Of a stretch of 64,000 nucleotides of DNA, positions 1-12,759 are shown piece by piece. Made by a program: the position numbers and the translations under genes. Within the stretch, counting starts at the first letter, position 1, and each line of letters begins with the position of its first letter. Below the pieces are notes generated by a model that was not told the origin of the DNA, made no database searches, and worked only from the letters and a program-made list of their open reading frames with translations. The DNA comes from Corallium rubrum (Eukaryota > Cnidaria > Anthozoa > Scleralcyonacea > Coralliidae): NCBI GenBank assembly GCA_964035015.1, contig OZ036010.1:8394173-8458172 (forward strand). The letters run 5' to 3'.

Positions 1-29
1 TAAATGTTCGCATTATGTTCAATTCAGAT

Positions 30-409
30 AAGGGCCAGCTGTTTACAAGGAGGTAGGGGTACCCTAGCACCTGGGTCAAATTTAGCCCAGGTTTTCAAAG
101 AAAATTTCACAGGTAAAGTCACCCTGCTGCCTGGGTCAACTTTATTAAAAACATGGTTATTGGTTACCGAGCAATAACAACAAGAAGGCAAGAAGCCTGG
201 AACTAGTGAAAAGTTGTCCCAGGTGAGAAAACATAACCAGCTATTAGGCTAACCCTAGTGGCATGATAGGGTTACTCTAGCACCCGGGTTACCCTAGTGT
301 CCTTGTAAACATAACGAACAAACAAAAAAATGTACAAGAGCTAGGGTAACTGGGTGTTAGGGTAACCCAGGTGTTAGTGAAACCCTACCTCCTTGTAAAC
401 AGGCCCTAA
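30..409. repeat. MITE-like element with inverted ends
   Basis: The left end (about 30-78) and right end (about 367-409) are imperfect inverted copies. Both contain the core GTTTACAAGGAGGTAGGG next to GGGCC, and the interior is rich in short variants of ACCTGGGT and GGTAACCCTAG. There is no ORF inside. This fits a short non-autonomous DNA element of about 380 bp. No clean target duplication is visible, so the superfamily is not assigned. The rest of 1-655 shows no gene. Confidence 0.5.
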
Positions 410-655
410 TAAACGATTTGCTTTTACAATTTAAAAACAGTACAGTACCTATTGAAACTGACCAATTTCCTTTCAGTAATCTAGCCCTTTAGTGTACTGA
501 AACTAGTATACTAAGTAACAGGAAAGTACAAAACTTTCTAGCATGTCAATTTAGTATCTCTAGTTCTATACTGTTAATACAGTTTTTGTGCACTGAAGCA
601 AATGTTCATGTGATCAACTTTAATGTCAACAAAGTGTTCCTTATTGGACTGTTAT

Positions 656-1319
656 TTAAATGCAATTGAATGATTTTTTGTTCGATTCCATTGCAGAAAG
701 CAACGATGCTCTAAATAAGTCTTCATTTTCAATTGACTTTGGAATTGATATTTCACAAAGACATGTTGAAGCAAAGATTGAATCTGATGATGTAAATTTT
801 ACTTTGATATTATGTATTCCAAAGTTTGGACAGGATGGGGCACCTGTGACAAATGTTAAGAAATCTTCCAGATCATTTCTGCTGGCATGGTTGATAAAAT
901 CATACAACAAACCCTTGGTTTTCTGCTCTTCATCATCTAGGTCATTTGGAAAACGTAGCATGTTTAAAACAGCTGTGCTTGTCAATGGAACTTCTCCTGA
1001 CACAAAAAGAGACTCATAAAGTTTGGGATACTGGCTCATAGACTGAAGGAACCCAAGGCAATCTAAACCCTGTCTTAGCTGATCAAGGGAAGCTTTTGTT
1101 TTCCCAATAGCATCATGATACAGGATCGCTTGAATCAAGGAGTCTTTATTTTCCTCCTGTTAAAAGAATGATAATGATTAACCTTTTTCTTCTATACTGT
1201 AGAAAGTGTACACACATCTTAATATCTAGACATTAAGAAACTTTAAAATTAAATCTTATCTCCTCCCACTGGGCAAATTAGTACAGTGTACTAAACCCAC
1301 TGATCATGTTACATACATT

Positions 1320-1416
<97 letters not shown>

Positions 1417-2785
1417 TAACCTTATTTAATGAGGGTAATACATGACAGAAAAAAATACTGATAAACTTGTGGCCTTCCTAATAGGAATAGTGCAGAGAAA
1501 TGCCTTGGTCAATTTTCTTAGATGTCATTTTTGACACAGGTATATCATGGAAACAAGGACTTTCTCTTCACAAACTCAAAAAAATTTTCCTTACAGTAAT
1601 TATTAACTAATAAGACTAACTAGTAAAGATTTACAATAATAAATGTACATCATGGCATTCAAAGCAGGCCCTAGGGCAACTAGATAAACTGCCAAACTGG
1701 ATCACTTCAAACACTCCTGAAGGTGAGGTAATACTGTACTGTACATACAACTTTTTCTGACAAATTGTAATGCAACAAAGTTGCACTGCAAGTTGAAAAG
1801 CATTGTTGCACATATTACCACCCAACTCACACAGCAATGATTTTGTTGCAAGTTGAAAAATTTTTTTGAAAAAATATACTCTAGTGAGTTCCACATGCAG
1901 TTAACAAATGAAACCAAAAAAACCTTCAAGGTGGGGTAATATGTGCAACAAATTATTGCAACATTGTTGCATTGCAAGTTGAATAGAATTGTTGCTACAA
2001 ACTTATAGTGTACAAACAATCATGAATGTCAATCCTGTGGAACATTTATACCACCTTTTTGGACAAAGTCCTTAAATTAATGTAAAAATATATTAGGGGG
2101 AGGGGGGACAAACTGACTTGAATACTGTACATCACACTGTCCCCATATTTCCAGCTGTAAATAATTATAATGCTTTTGTGTACTATAATACTGTACTTAG
2201 CTACATGTAAAACACAATATATGTACAATATTACCTGATAGTGTATAATAAAGATATTGTTTATGTGTAACTGCAGCTATAAACTTACTGTACAACTGAG
2301 TGTAAAACATGAGAAATTAACCAAGATCCCAGACATACAATGCAATGCAATGCAAAAAGTATTATAGTGAAGTATGTACTGTACTGTTAAAGTAACTCAC
2401 TAACCGTTGGCAAAAGGGTCAATCCACATTCAGAAAGAACATCAAGGATGTCACCACACATTTCATCAGATGTCTTCAGCTACAAACAATGTTTGGTAGA
2501 TAATTTAGAATAGACTCAAAGTTGAAGAGTGAAGACCTATTTTATACCCATTGAATTAATCTTTATATGAGATTAAACTTAAATACAGTATCAATAATCC
2601 TGTAGGAGGCCATCCATTTGGGTATTTGTACCCAGGTCTCTGGGCAAAATCTGGGTACATGTGCCTCTCAAAACTAAAACTTGTCTGTTACAAGAATTTG
2701 TTTTTGGATGCCACCACAAACTGAAATGGCTCAAGTTGGTCGCTTGGGGCTTAAATCTGTGCAGTACTTTGTGGGATATCCTGGT

Positions 2786-2829
<44 letters not shown>

Positions 2830-4382
2830 AACAAACAAACAAACAACCAAGAGGTAATAAGAAATACATATAGATTTATAATACATACCTTACTGATAGC
2901 AAGGCAGTAAGCAGGATTTGCACAGTCATCCACTGTTAGATGCTCAATGACAACATCAGCACTACCAGTGGCAACATACCAATACACAGCTTTTGAAAAG
3001 AAAGGAAAACCAGGTCCCCCTTGGATCAAGCTGTGCACTATGATCATGCCAATCAATTTCATGATTCCACAAAGCAGGACATCTGAGTTATAAACAGGAA
3101 CTTTCTTGTCATCTCCAACAAAGTATGTATTGGCAAGCTTCATCAGAAGATCTGTAAAAAACTGCCGTAGTACACCACCACTATCAGCTGCTGGTTGTCC
3201 ATTGTAAACAATGCGTAATGGGGTTCTTGGATCAAAATCCCCTCTTTTATAATATGCCATTGCATCATTCACAATATCATCTTCATCTATTCTCAGCTTT
3301 CTCTCTTCATCCTCACCATACATCTTTTCCTTCAGCTTCTCAAGCAAAGATCCAAGTGAAACTTCTGGACTTGTTACATCGGTTAGAAGGTCAACTGCCT
3401 CTTCAATTGAATCACTGCTATAGAGAGCATTTACTAGTTCAACTTCCTCTATATCTGGAAAAATTTCTTTGAGAGTCAGTTGCTGTTGCCCTCTTGTTGG
3501 CTCCCTCGTCTGAATCAATGTAGATCCTTGACTTGTTTCATCATCTATGACTACATCCTCTTCAAATGGGTTACTGTTAAGCTCGGAATCTGACTCTTCT
3601 ACATCAACAGGTAAACACTGTCCGAGAGCTCTATCTGGCATAAGATAGACACAGCCTTGGCCCACAATACTGAGGAGTCGAGTAGCATTCATTTTGACAC
3701 CATCCGCTACCTTGGGCACAACAATGTCACCATAACAAGCCTTTACAAACTGTACGGTAGCATCTTCTGTGTCTAGCACAGGAAAAACGTTTTTTATCTC
3801 CGAGTATAACTGACGCTCGTCCCAAGATTTGTTGATTGGGAATTCATGGACGACGTAACCTTCATTCTCAAGAGTTATTCGCGTCCGGTGAGTAGGAACA
3901 GACTTTTCTTCAGGTCTTGGAAGTAAAACAATGTCTTTATAGATTATCGCGTTTTGCTTCTTCGACTTCTTTGCAGGCTCCTTGCCCTTCTTGGAAGTTG
4001 TACATGTACCTTTGCCACGTTTTCTGTTTCCATCGTTAGCGAAGGTTGGGAAAGTTTTACGCAAAGCATCACAAATCGTTAGCTGGGATACAGTCGAGCC
4101 AGAACTGTGGCCAGAACTAACGTCGTTTGGGCTCAGCTGGGATCTTTCAGTACGTGTTGAAGAGTTGGACGGTGGATGTGGTCCTCTTGCAACTGCTGGT
4201 GCAACTGTACATCCATTCTCCTGGTTTTCTGACGCTGTGTCGCCGTCGTGATTTGTTATCACTCTCTCAATATTATTAATATTGTTTGACCGGTAATTAC
4301 GCAAGATGTCATTTGCTTGTCTTGCTATATTTAGCAAAGCGTCTCGTATATGTCCTTGTGGTTCTTGACCTCTATCCGCCAT
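656..4382 (-). CDS. HECT-type E3 ubiquitin ligase, G2E3-like (3 exons)
   Basis: Coding exons are 4382-2889, 2479-2405 and 1156-656 (minus strand), about 689 residues in all. Both introns are GT-AG and in phase 0 (donor AAG|GTATGT, acceptors TTTGTAG| and TTAACAG|). The N-terminus is low complexity with a basic NLS-like stretch at residues 121-143. A CUE-like helix block lies near 303-337 (LKEIFPDIEEVELVNALY). The HECT N-lobe starts near 365 (DPRTPLRIVYNGQPAADSGG). The C-lobe is in exon 3 and ends with the catalytic-cysteine context FASTCLCEISIP. The family transfers ubiquitin from E2 via a thioester on that Cys. Start chosen: first ATG of the long exon (MADRGQEP). Related single-copy and multi-copy G2/M-phase-specific E3-like genes are common in corals. 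The exact orthology is inferred. The gene looks intact. Confidence 0.82.
1321..1415. repeat. (AAT)n microsatellite
   Basis: Roughly 95 bp of TAA/AAT repeats with one interruption (AATTATAAT), inside the second intron of the HECT gene. Confidence 0.95.
1730..2000. repeat. TTGTTGCA-rich intronic repeat
   Basis: Several copies of a TTGCAAGTTGAA / GCAACATTGTTGCA-type word occur in both orientations in the second HECT-gene intron. This suggests a degraded small transposon. It has no coding capacity that resembles a protein. Confidence 0.4.
2788..2845. repeat. (CAGA)n(CAAA)n microsatellite
   Basis: A compound tetranucleotide tract, GACA repeats followed by AACA repeats, in the first HECT-gene intron close to the exon 1 donor. 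Open frames read through it on either strand are simple-repeat artefacts. Confidence 0.95.
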
Positions 4383-4447
4383 TTCGAAGGAAAATAATTA
4401 CTGTAGAGCGCGGCCAGGGAAATGGGATTGAAAATCGCGCAAAGGAT

Positions 4448-4575
4448 CATAATTGTCATCAAAGTAAAGTTTGTCATGAAGTGCAAGTACGTCATAAAGT
4501 TGAACTTTAGAATATCAGAATTCATAATTGTCATCAAAGTAAAGTTTGTCATGAAGTGCAAGTACGTCATAAAGT
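4448..4575. repeat. Tandem duplication upstream of the HECT gene
   Basis: A 53-bp block (4448-4500) recurs without visible change at 4523-4575, a period of 75 bp. It begins CATAATTGTCATCAAAG and lies 65-190 bp upstream of the HECT-gene start codon, so it may overlap the promoter. Any regulatory role is inference. Confidence 0.8.
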
Positions 4576-5042
4576 AAAGTGAATTCTAGAATGGAATCTA
4601 AAAGTTTATGATATGTTACGGCATTCTTGAGTGAATCTTGGACTATAGAATATCATAATTGACAGGTTTACGTCATATCGTGAGTTCCACCATGTTAGTT
4701 TATCATAAAAGATGAATACGTCATGAATATTTAAAGTTTATAATAAAGTCTCATTCGGCGCCCCATAGAAACTAACTAGTAATAAAATGGCTAATCACAA
4801 CTGTTGAGTCTTTGAACTTTTATATATATATATGGACCAAGCAGAAAAATAATTGCAAGACGAGATTCCAGTGCCAGCAGGAAGTATGAGCTTGGGCGAT
4901 ATCTTTGCTCGATCGACTGGTCACTTGTTGGACTCGGCAGATAACTGTGAAAATAAACTGAAGCTATTAAGTTCTAGGCTCCTGCCACCTAGACATCGCG
5001 CCGCCTGTATAATCTTCCCAAAATATGCACAGAGAGATTCAA

Positions 5043-5363
5043 GCGTTCTTTTATCCCATCAGTGTGTAGAAACGTGAACACTATCTAGAGTTTTAACTTT
5101 TTGTCTTTCTTAACCATTTATTGTATAAATTCTGCGTTCTTTTATCCCATCAATGTGTAAAAACGTGAACACTCTCTAGACTTTTAACGATTTGACTTTC
5201 TTAACTATTTATTGTATGTTAAGGTATGTAATTTAGCTTGTAAATATTATAATTTAGTAATTTATTTGTAAATTACGCAATTCAGTCAATTTGGCTGCCA
5301 TGTAATTTTTGAATTAAACAATCTATCTATCTATCTATCTTAATCTATCTATCTGTCTATCTA
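5043..5363. repeat. 91-bp tandem duplication followed by (ATCT)n tail
   Basis: The block starting GCGTTCTTTTATCCCATC at 5043 is repeated at 5134 with a few changes. An AT-rich stretch and an (ATCT)n tract at about 5320-5363 follow. A short open frame upstream (4853-5077) ends in the first copy. The layout resembles the 3' end of a CR1/L2-type LINE with a tetranucleotide tail, but no RT domain is visible, so this is a weak assignment. Confidence 0.35.
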
Positions 5364-5375
5364 TGCATAATTAAT

Positions 5376-5960
5376 GATTATTTATGACAAAAATTGTTTT
5401 CGAAGGAGTAAGCATTGCGTGTATCGATCTTGGGAACGTTGAAGGTGAATCTTTTGAACGTGCTCTTGATATTGTGTGTAAGTTACACATCATTTTACAC
5501 TTGAAATTGAGATCAGCAGGAAAAATTTGGTTGTTAGCTGGTCTTGATGTTTCTGTACGGCGAGCACGATTGACAGTGATGTTGGATTACAACTTATACT
5601 ATATATCCCGGTCCTGCTTGGCGTTCTTCTTTATCGCTGTGCAAAATATAAATATCGGAACGCTGTCTGGTTTGCCGCCGCAAATCATTGCGACGCTTCT
5701 GACGCCGCAATTTGAGAACGGATATGCTTGAATGCGAACTGTGTGGTTGTAAACCATCAGAGCAAAGCTGTTGTCGTCTCCGTAAACCAAACCTTTTGTG
5801 GAGGTTTTCAATCACCAAACATCTGCCGTCCAATTCATCAACTTTTCTTCAAATACGAGCGGTAAATGTGTTTGGATACAAGTTGTGCCACAAAATAGAG
5901 GTTCTCAGTCTCCTCCATAACGTTAAAATATCGTCTTCCAAGCACAAGATTTAAGATTTA
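5376..5960. other. Unassigned open frames, possibly exonic
   Basis: A plus-strand frame at 5384-5731 begins MTKIVFEGVSIACIDLG and meets a good donor-like site (TGT|GTAAGT) near 5475. Minus-strand frames at 5599-5833 also have non-repetitive composition. I do not recognise a family and cannot show matched splice sites. The stretch could hold small exons of a host gene or be noncoding. Confidence 0.2.
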
Positions 5961-8316
5961 ACATCGCCTTTCTTTAATTCTAATTTCGTGAAATATGAAA
6001 CGCATTCAATATTTGTAATTATTTTAAAAACCCACGTGACTATATAGAACAAGTTTCTGCCTCTGATTCGCAGACTCTACTGCATTATGTATAACTAACG
6101 TCAACATGTAATATGAGTCTGCACGCAGGCTACCAGATCCCATATTCGGTCTGCATCATCCAAAATTCGGTCTACTCTGTAAGTGTTGACTACTGAAATC
6201 CCATATGCCATTGTTAAATGATGTACTGCGCATTCATGATCAGAACTGTATTCAGACTTAACCTCGCACAATACCAACATTAACTCTTTCATTCACATTA
6301 TTGTTGTGGGATAACATTATCTTTTTAATCTGTCCAACCGTAATGCCAAACCATTTTACTCGTCAAGGGGAGACAGCTCAAAAGACTATGCAAAAAGGTT
6401 AAGTGGTGACCCCATATAATTTTTATATTTACACTTAATATTTAATCTCTGGGAGATCCCAGTCTTCTATATATTTGTAACTTTAGGGAGATACTCACTT
6501 TAAGTGGTGACCCTATTATATTTCTTTTTTTAACCTTATTTTTGAAGATATCCATAAGTGTTGTGGTAACCTCAGTCTATGCCTAGTTTTCACTTTAAAC
6601 CAGAGTAGCACTAATTAATCTTTTTTTATGTAATGTTGTTGAAATAATTAGCCTCTTTACCATTTCAACATTAACAACCTCGCATTCGTCAAACATCGAA
6701 AGTACAGGTTCCTAAAACACACGTTGAACACGAGAACTGTCCATAGTCTTGGTTCACTCTTTTTTGGAGGTCGTAGCGTCCTTCAGAGGTCTCGGTGCAA
6801 CACCTGTGCTCGACCTGTGCCACGCTTCCCTTGATGGAACCGGTCCCAGGCTGTCACCATGACCAGGCCTAGTAATCCACTCTGCACGTCTAATTAAACA
6901 CGGAGCGACTGCATAAGTACTGGCTGAGGTACTCAGCCAATCACGCCCAAACGCATCTGATTGGTCCACACAGCTAAAATTACTTCCGGCCTTACAGAGG
7001 AACTTTGGCTGAGACTGAAGAGTGGAGCTTTTGTGAGACTTGTTTACTGTTTTTAAATTAAACTGGCCGCTTTCCAAACGTCGAATTTGTCTTTTTCAAG
7101 TGTAACACATCATTTTGAGTAGAAAGACGGAAAAATTACGCTTCCAATACGTCGAAACAAAACTAAGGTGAGGAAAAAGCGTACGAAAAAGACCAAACGT
7201 CTCACCATTTTTCTTGTTGAATGCAGATGTCTGCATTCTTTGCTTATTCATTCATATCTTCCATCCTTGTAATTATAAGACCCTTTTATATACACCAAGA
7301 ATGTTGATAATGAATATCTCCATGTAGATGTCTGAACATATTCATCTCACTTTCCAACGACGACAACTTTGTTTTTGCACGACCGGCCGTACATGTTGTC
7401 TGGAAAGCCAGACAAATGACTACTAAAAAGTTCTCAATTTGTGATATATTGACTTGCAAAGTTAATATAATAAACTATTTATTGTCTTCGTTTAAATGGG
7501 CTGTTTTAGTTAAATATCAAAGTCTTGTCTTTTATGTGGAACTCTATTTTAAAAAACGGCGAAAGACAAAGCAGCTCAACGTGACCTTCAAACATCGTTT
7601 GAAAGCAAGGTCATAAATATTTTACAAATTATTTGACCAAACAAATTTAATCACTTCAGAATTGTTTTTATCTAAGACTCTTATGTTTCTCTTTACAATT
7701 TACCTGGTGTATTGAAAGGTAAAAAGGTTATAAATAAAAGATAATTCTCAAAACTTCACCAGCTCACTGACTCGTTGTTGACTTGACTGTCGACATTTCA
7801 AACTGTCAGTGCGTAGCCGGGGGGGCTCCCTTTTATACGCTCGCTCCGTGTTTAAGTTGTAATGGTGTCGCCGTGTAGCCGAGAAACCCTCTCCATCGCA
7901 CCGGACACTACAATCACACCCAAAGGTGGAGAAAAACAAACTTACAGTACCTCATGACACAGACCAACCTGCAATTCCGGAACGGTGTTGGGACAGGCCC
8001 CAAGAGGTAGCCATCCAATACTGTAGGAGGAGCAACAGAACCTCAGCAACAATCAAGCCCCAAACCGATACTGATCCTGCAAGGAAACAAAGCAACAAAA
8101 GGTCCCAAACAAGGACCCCACACCGCGAACCCTCCAACTGGGAGAGAAGGGTTGTCAACCGGGACATGGAGGGGGACAAACGGTGCCACCGGCGAACCAA
8201 GAAAACACGTAACAACGTCCGCTAGGGAAAGGGAAGCAGACTCGGTTGCAACTTTAATTAATTAATTAACCGTTCAAAGTTTAACGATCTTATTTGGTAT
8301 TTCTGTTGCGTTTTAG
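5961..8316. other. No recognisable gene
   Basis: This stretch lies between the possible exons above and the first OGG1 exon. Short open frames at 6754-7077 (minus), 7416-7616 (plus) and 7926-8225 (both strands) show no motif I can place. A short GTGGTGACC-type repeat recurs near 6405 and 6502. Earlier OGG1 exons should lie upstream of 8317, but I could not identify them here. Confidence 0.5.
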
Positions 8317-8496
8317 CTCTGTGTCAATTTCCTGGTGTTGGTAGCAAGGTAGCTGATTGTGTTTGTCTTATGTCATTGGACAAAACTGATGCTATTCCAG
8401 TTGATACTCATGTATGGCAGATATCATTAAGAGATTACAATATACCAGAATTAAAGAAAAGCAAGTCTTTGACTGACAGAGCATATAGAGCAATCG
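8317..8496 (+). CDS. OGG1: OGG1, 8-oxoguanine DNA glycosylase, HhH exon
   Basis: A 180-nt exon between acceptor TTTTAG| and donor |GTAAG. It begins with two bases completing a codon and ends with one base of the next. It encodes the helix-hairpin-helix GPD core: LCQFPGVGSKVADC, then IPVDTHVW. In OGG1 the Lys after GVG(S/T) is the Schiff-base nucleophile and the Asp in PVD-H is the second catalytic residue. Both are present. OGG1 removes oxidised guanine paired with C in nuclear and mitochondrial base-excision repair. The downstream partner exon is 51484-51533, which fits in phase. The N-terminal exons were not found in the window. The gene is very probably functional. Confidence 0.9.
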
Positions 8497-8619
8497 GTAA
8501 GAAAGCAAAAACACAAATGAAAAGGTTGCAGATACAAAAATTTTTAAACGTTGTCCATATTTGCTTTTTCTTATTTGCGAATTACGATGCCAGTTCTCTC
8601 TTGTTAAAGCGATTTTAAT

Positions 8620-9118
8620 CATAGTCAATTGAGATATATCTGGTACGGTAATTTGGCGAAAGTCTTTATCTTTTTGTTCACTTTTATGCCAAGTTGTGCA
8701 CTGCCCGGTGAGCGCAATGTATTTTCTGTATAATGGAGCAAGCATCCAATAGCATCGTTTGAATTCAATCACTCAGCTGTGTTACTTAAATACAGTATGA
8801 ATAAGCGAAAAACAAAAGATTTATTCACGTTTATTACAGGCGATTTGAGTCTGTCTGGTTTCCAAGCCATTTCTCGATTGACTATGTTTTAATGTTTAAA
8901 ACACATAAGAAGCTTTCCCCGATGTACTTGCAAAATTTATTTATTTGGGATAAAATATGACCTGAAGAATGCGTACAACAAACTGAACTTACCCAAGGAA
9001 TGCACATGAAACGCACAGTGGGCTCACTGTGAGCAGTTCATAAGGGAAATCCGATATTTTATATTAATTGCTAGTCAGACTCTAATACGGCAATATTTTA
9101 TCCCCGAGCCTGAAACGC

Positions 9119-9183
<65 letters not shown>

Positions 9184-11639
9184 AATCCGCAACTTACACG
9201 CGAGATGAAAAGCTGAAAGTAATTCTGAAACCTGCTTATATATAAATTATTTCAAATTATTTAAATTTACTTCAGCATTTACTTCAAATTATAATTTATA
9301 AGTTAGGTTGCATGGATTACGAAATAATTTTTCAACGATCATGACTAAAGAAATCTTTGCCAGAAAAAATGGTTTTAGCGACAATGTACATTAATATTAC
9401 TATGGAAAAAGACCAAAGAAAGAAGGCTATGCTACAAAAATGCATATAAAGCGGGCGAGGGTTGTGCGTTCATGTATTTCTAGTTACGGGTATAATGTAT
9501 TAGTAAAAATTTACGAGTTTCTATCAAGTCCTTGAATTTAATTGGCTGTTGCATGAGTTTATAATTGCCGATAGAAACCTCTCGTGATAAACCAATGGAA
9601 AGCCTTCTTTTAATCCAATTGACCAATTACAAAACGTGTAGTATATGACAAGTAGAGCCAGTAGTCTGCGCGCAGTTTTCCGTCTCGTATGCCAACCCAA
9701 TTTCCGATTGCACGTCCTTACTTACTGACTAAATCCAGTCGGATTAACAAAACCGACACTGCAGGCTGAAAACTGCAATTTTAGTTGTTTCTTTTTCGCC
9801 AGACGTTAACCTCGATTATCTATGATACCTAACCCTAATCAGAAACCGAGTTTACCACCCATCTTATGCTAACTATGTTTGCCGCCTGACGTGTAGGCTA
9901 ACCTGACCTATGCAAGTAGCTTTTTAACCTTAGTTCTAACGTGTTGACCAAACCTATTAAACCCGAACTCATGCAATCAATCAATATCTACAAAAACGAA
10001 AACAAATATTTAGAAGTTCACCTACAAAGAAAATTTAGAAATAGAAGTTTCGACTGTAGCAGGGTTCAAACTCGCTGCTAGGCTAGCGGGCTCGGGTGAA
10101 TCTCATCAAGTGACTGGGTTAGGGTACTGAGCAGAGCAGGTACGAAAGTCTTCCCAGAATGCGCTTGAAACATGTTATCAATTTCGCACCGGAAATGCTT
10201 CATTTCATTATGAACCTTCGAGGAGTGAACATGATTTGAAAAATAGTGTTTCGAAGTTTGTGGCGTTTAGAACACTTTGGTTTGGGACTCACATGAATTT
10301 ATTTATATTCATTTTGTAACCTAGCAGTACTTCGACGTTTATTAGTTCGCCTGACTTGCCGCTACTCACTAATTTACATCTGATTTTCTGGTCAAGCTGA
10401 CTGTTCGTCGCTCGAGGATCAGATATTATAAACATTGCTGTCTCATCATGTCTCTGAATAGTAATGCGTTTCTAATTTGACACTTCAATACTTTTTTATT
10501 GCTTTGTTTATACACTCGAGTAATAACCGTCTTGATCTTAGATTCTGACTTGATCTAAATCGTACAGTAAGGTATATTTGATATTTTTGTTCAAAAGTTT
10601 TGTTCATTTTGAAATGAGTTTATTATGTTGTCATTGACAACTACTTTACTTCTGAATTTAATTTACATTTTAATTTAATTCAGTTCAAGACTTACTTTCC
10701 TCTCACATAATTAACTTTACTTTCCTTCTCCTAAAATTTAGTTCCCCAAAAGCCATGTTATATTATTCAGTCTTTCACAAGCATATATCAGTCAGTGACT
10801 CACTAGTAGTCGTCAGTCTCACATACAGTAAGCATAAAACTAGAGGAAAGGGGCTCAACCCTTTCTCTCTTAGAGGTTCCAACTTGATGAGTAAAATCAT
10901 CTGCCATTAGAGTAAAATAATGAAGGGGGAATTTTGGGTGGTACTGGAGGGAAAGGAGTTGAATAATTTCCCCTTCTGATAATTGCTTTGACATACCAGC
11001 AGAGCCACAACGCCCAATAGTGACACAATTCTCCTCTCAATAATTATACGACCAATGCATTTGTTAATACATAGACATCTTGCTTTAATATCTTTGTAAT
11101 ATTAATCAAAGAGTACTACACAGCTTTAAAATGTATTTTAAAGTAATGTAAAAGATCCAAAGTGACCGAGGCAATTCTGTTGTGCAACTTTAATATCCAC
11201 TTTCCCCTTCTCTTTAATTTGTGAAACCTGTGCATGGTTGGGACCTAGTTTAATACATACAATAGAGCTAAATTATGAAATGATTTTCAAATGAGCTACG
11301 GACTCAAAGAAAACAAAGCGCGAAATCAAAACAACGCTCATCTCGACGACTGGCGGTTCTTGGCGCGCCCCGCGGAGCTCGAGACCAAATTTTGACAATG
11401 GCGGGCAAAAATCTAGCAGAAGCAAAATTTCAAAGAGCTCTCCTCATTCAAATTCTGGAGCAACAAGAGAAATTTTGGTACCAAAAGAAAGCGAATATTT
11501 TCATGTTTAAACGAGGCAAATTTGTTTCGAGTTTTGTCAAATATTAAGATAAATACGTTTGAATTGTTTGAGGTAACTAAACGCGTCATAATCAGCGACT
11601 GGAAATAGTGCTTGTGAAGAAACCATATTACGTTACAAA
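8620..11639 (+). other. Intron sequence without a recognised gene
   Basis: No coding region is supported here. A (TA)n tract lies at 9119-9181, followed by about 230 bp that recurs inverted at 41770-41992. The rest is AT-rich noncoding DNA with no open frame I can assign. Confidence 0.5.
9119..9181. repeat. (TA)n microsatellite beside a dispersed repeat end
   Basis: About 60 bp of TA repeats are followed at 9182 by CAAATCCGCAACTTACACGC. The same junction word appears at about 39520, 41950-41992 (inverted) and 55955. Bases 9182-9420 match 41770-41992 in inverse orientation. Confidence 0.85.
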
Positions 11640-11936
11640 TACATCATTTACTGTATTTCTTGCAATAAATGTTGCATGCTTTACATCGGTGAAACTGGCA
11701 GACGTTTATCTGACAGGTTTGCTGAACATCTTCATTCTGTGAGGAACAATGATGTTGACAAGCCTGTTGCCCGACATTTTAATAGTGCCAACCATTGTAT
11801 TTCGGACATGCAAGTTTGTGTCATCTCACCCATTTCCGGCGGTAATGTCAGCCGCAAAAGACTAGAAAAGCGTCTCATTTTCAAAATTGGTACCATTCAT
11901 CCTCACGGACTCAACGAACGTTTTTCTTTTATTTAA
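11640..11936 (+). pseudogene. Penelope-like GIY-YIG endonuclease fragment (family 3)
   Basis: An open C-terminal fragment starting near 11640. It holds a Cys-rich lead-in (YCISCNKCC), then the GIY-YIG-type core MLYIGETGRRLSDRFAEHL, then HFNSANH and a C-terminus ending GLNERFSFI. In Penelope-like elements this domain nicks target DNA for retrotransposition. Here there is no reverse transcriptase upstream, so it is a 5'-truncated copy. A (TTTA)n tract lies at about 11999-12028, and a conserved non-coding tail with the word CTGACGAAGGGCC follows near 12267. A sister fragment lies at 30988-31265. Confidence 0.75.
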
Positions 11937-11999
11937 CACCTCTGAAGACATTGTTTCTGTTTAGCAAGGACGAACACAAACGGCGTTTTCACTTTATAT

Positions 12000-12031
<32 letters not shown>

Positions 12032-12589
12032 TCTCAGCTTATTCTTTTTACACCCCCTCCTTCTTGCTCATCGACGGTATGAATAGCAAATGTCTTTCGC
12101 ATCTCATTATCGATTTCTTATTGTTATTTTGATTTGATTGGCTAATTTTTCACATCTCGTTATCAGTTTGTTATTGTCATTTTTATCTGATTGGCTTATT
12201 TTTGGTCACATGATTACCTTTCGTATATAAGCTCGTTGTTTGTTTACGCTCTTTACGTTTCTCTCTGACGAAGGGCCTTCGCTCGAAACGTTAGACTCCT
12301 ACGTTCTCTGTTTCGGCGGTATATCTAACCTTACTATATTTCGATTTACGTTACAAATATACTCCTAGAGCGTGTCAAATGACAATGATGACAAATAAAC
12401 AGACGTCAAATATCATCTACACAAATTTCACGTTCAAAAGGCCACTTTTTCTAGTGAATGTAACGTAGCTTATACACTTACGGTTTTCGGAAAATTGGAA
12501 ATTTAGTTGATTTTCAACATTAAACAGTTCTTTAGTTCCTGGAGCAACAAGGAATGTTTTTATACCCACAGAAAGATAATTTCCTGCTA

Positions 12590-12668
12590 ATCTTGACAAG
12601 CGTGGAGTCCACTTACATGCGAAATTACACGCGAGTGGGAAAGAAATTCTGCGAGATGTTTATATGTA

Positions 12669-12674
<6 letters not shown>
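12590..12674 (+). repeat. Dispersed element terminus (three copies in window)
   Basis: The sequence TCTTGACAAGCGTGGAGTCC through GAGATGTTTATATG abuts a (TA)n tract. Close copies lie at 52390-52467 (plus) and 42062-42127 (minus), each also directly against (TA)n. This is one end of a repeat family whose identity I cannot fix. It may be a Penelope pLTR or a LINE end. Confidence 0.6.

Positions 12675-12758
<84 letters not shown>
12675..12758. repeat. (TA)n microsatellite
   Basis: About 84 bp of TA repeats at the 3' boundary of the minus-strand Penelope copy. Confidence 0.95.

Positions 12759-12759
<1 letters not shown>

Noticed and set aside
1321..1415. CRISPR-like or satellite array
   Set aside because: Simple trinucleotide repeats in an animal intron. 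No spacer structure anywhere in the window.
4853..5077. Plus-strand frame of 74 codons as a gene
   Set aside because: It ends in a tandem duplication next to a LINE-like tail and has no recognisable domain.
7926..8225. Frames on both strands as a Gypsy polyprotein end
   Set aside because: The composition is suggestive, but there is no diagnostic motif.
10060..10160. Possible tRNA/SINE B-box (GGGTTCAAACTCG)
   Set aside because: No A box or cloverleaf could be drawn around it. One matching word is not enough.
12267..12310. CTGACGA...GAAAC words in family 3 Penelope tails (also near 31522) as hammerhead ribozymes
   Set aside because: The core words match, but stem II needs an extra bulge and I could not find a stem I that pairs on both sides. 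Left as conserved tail sequence.
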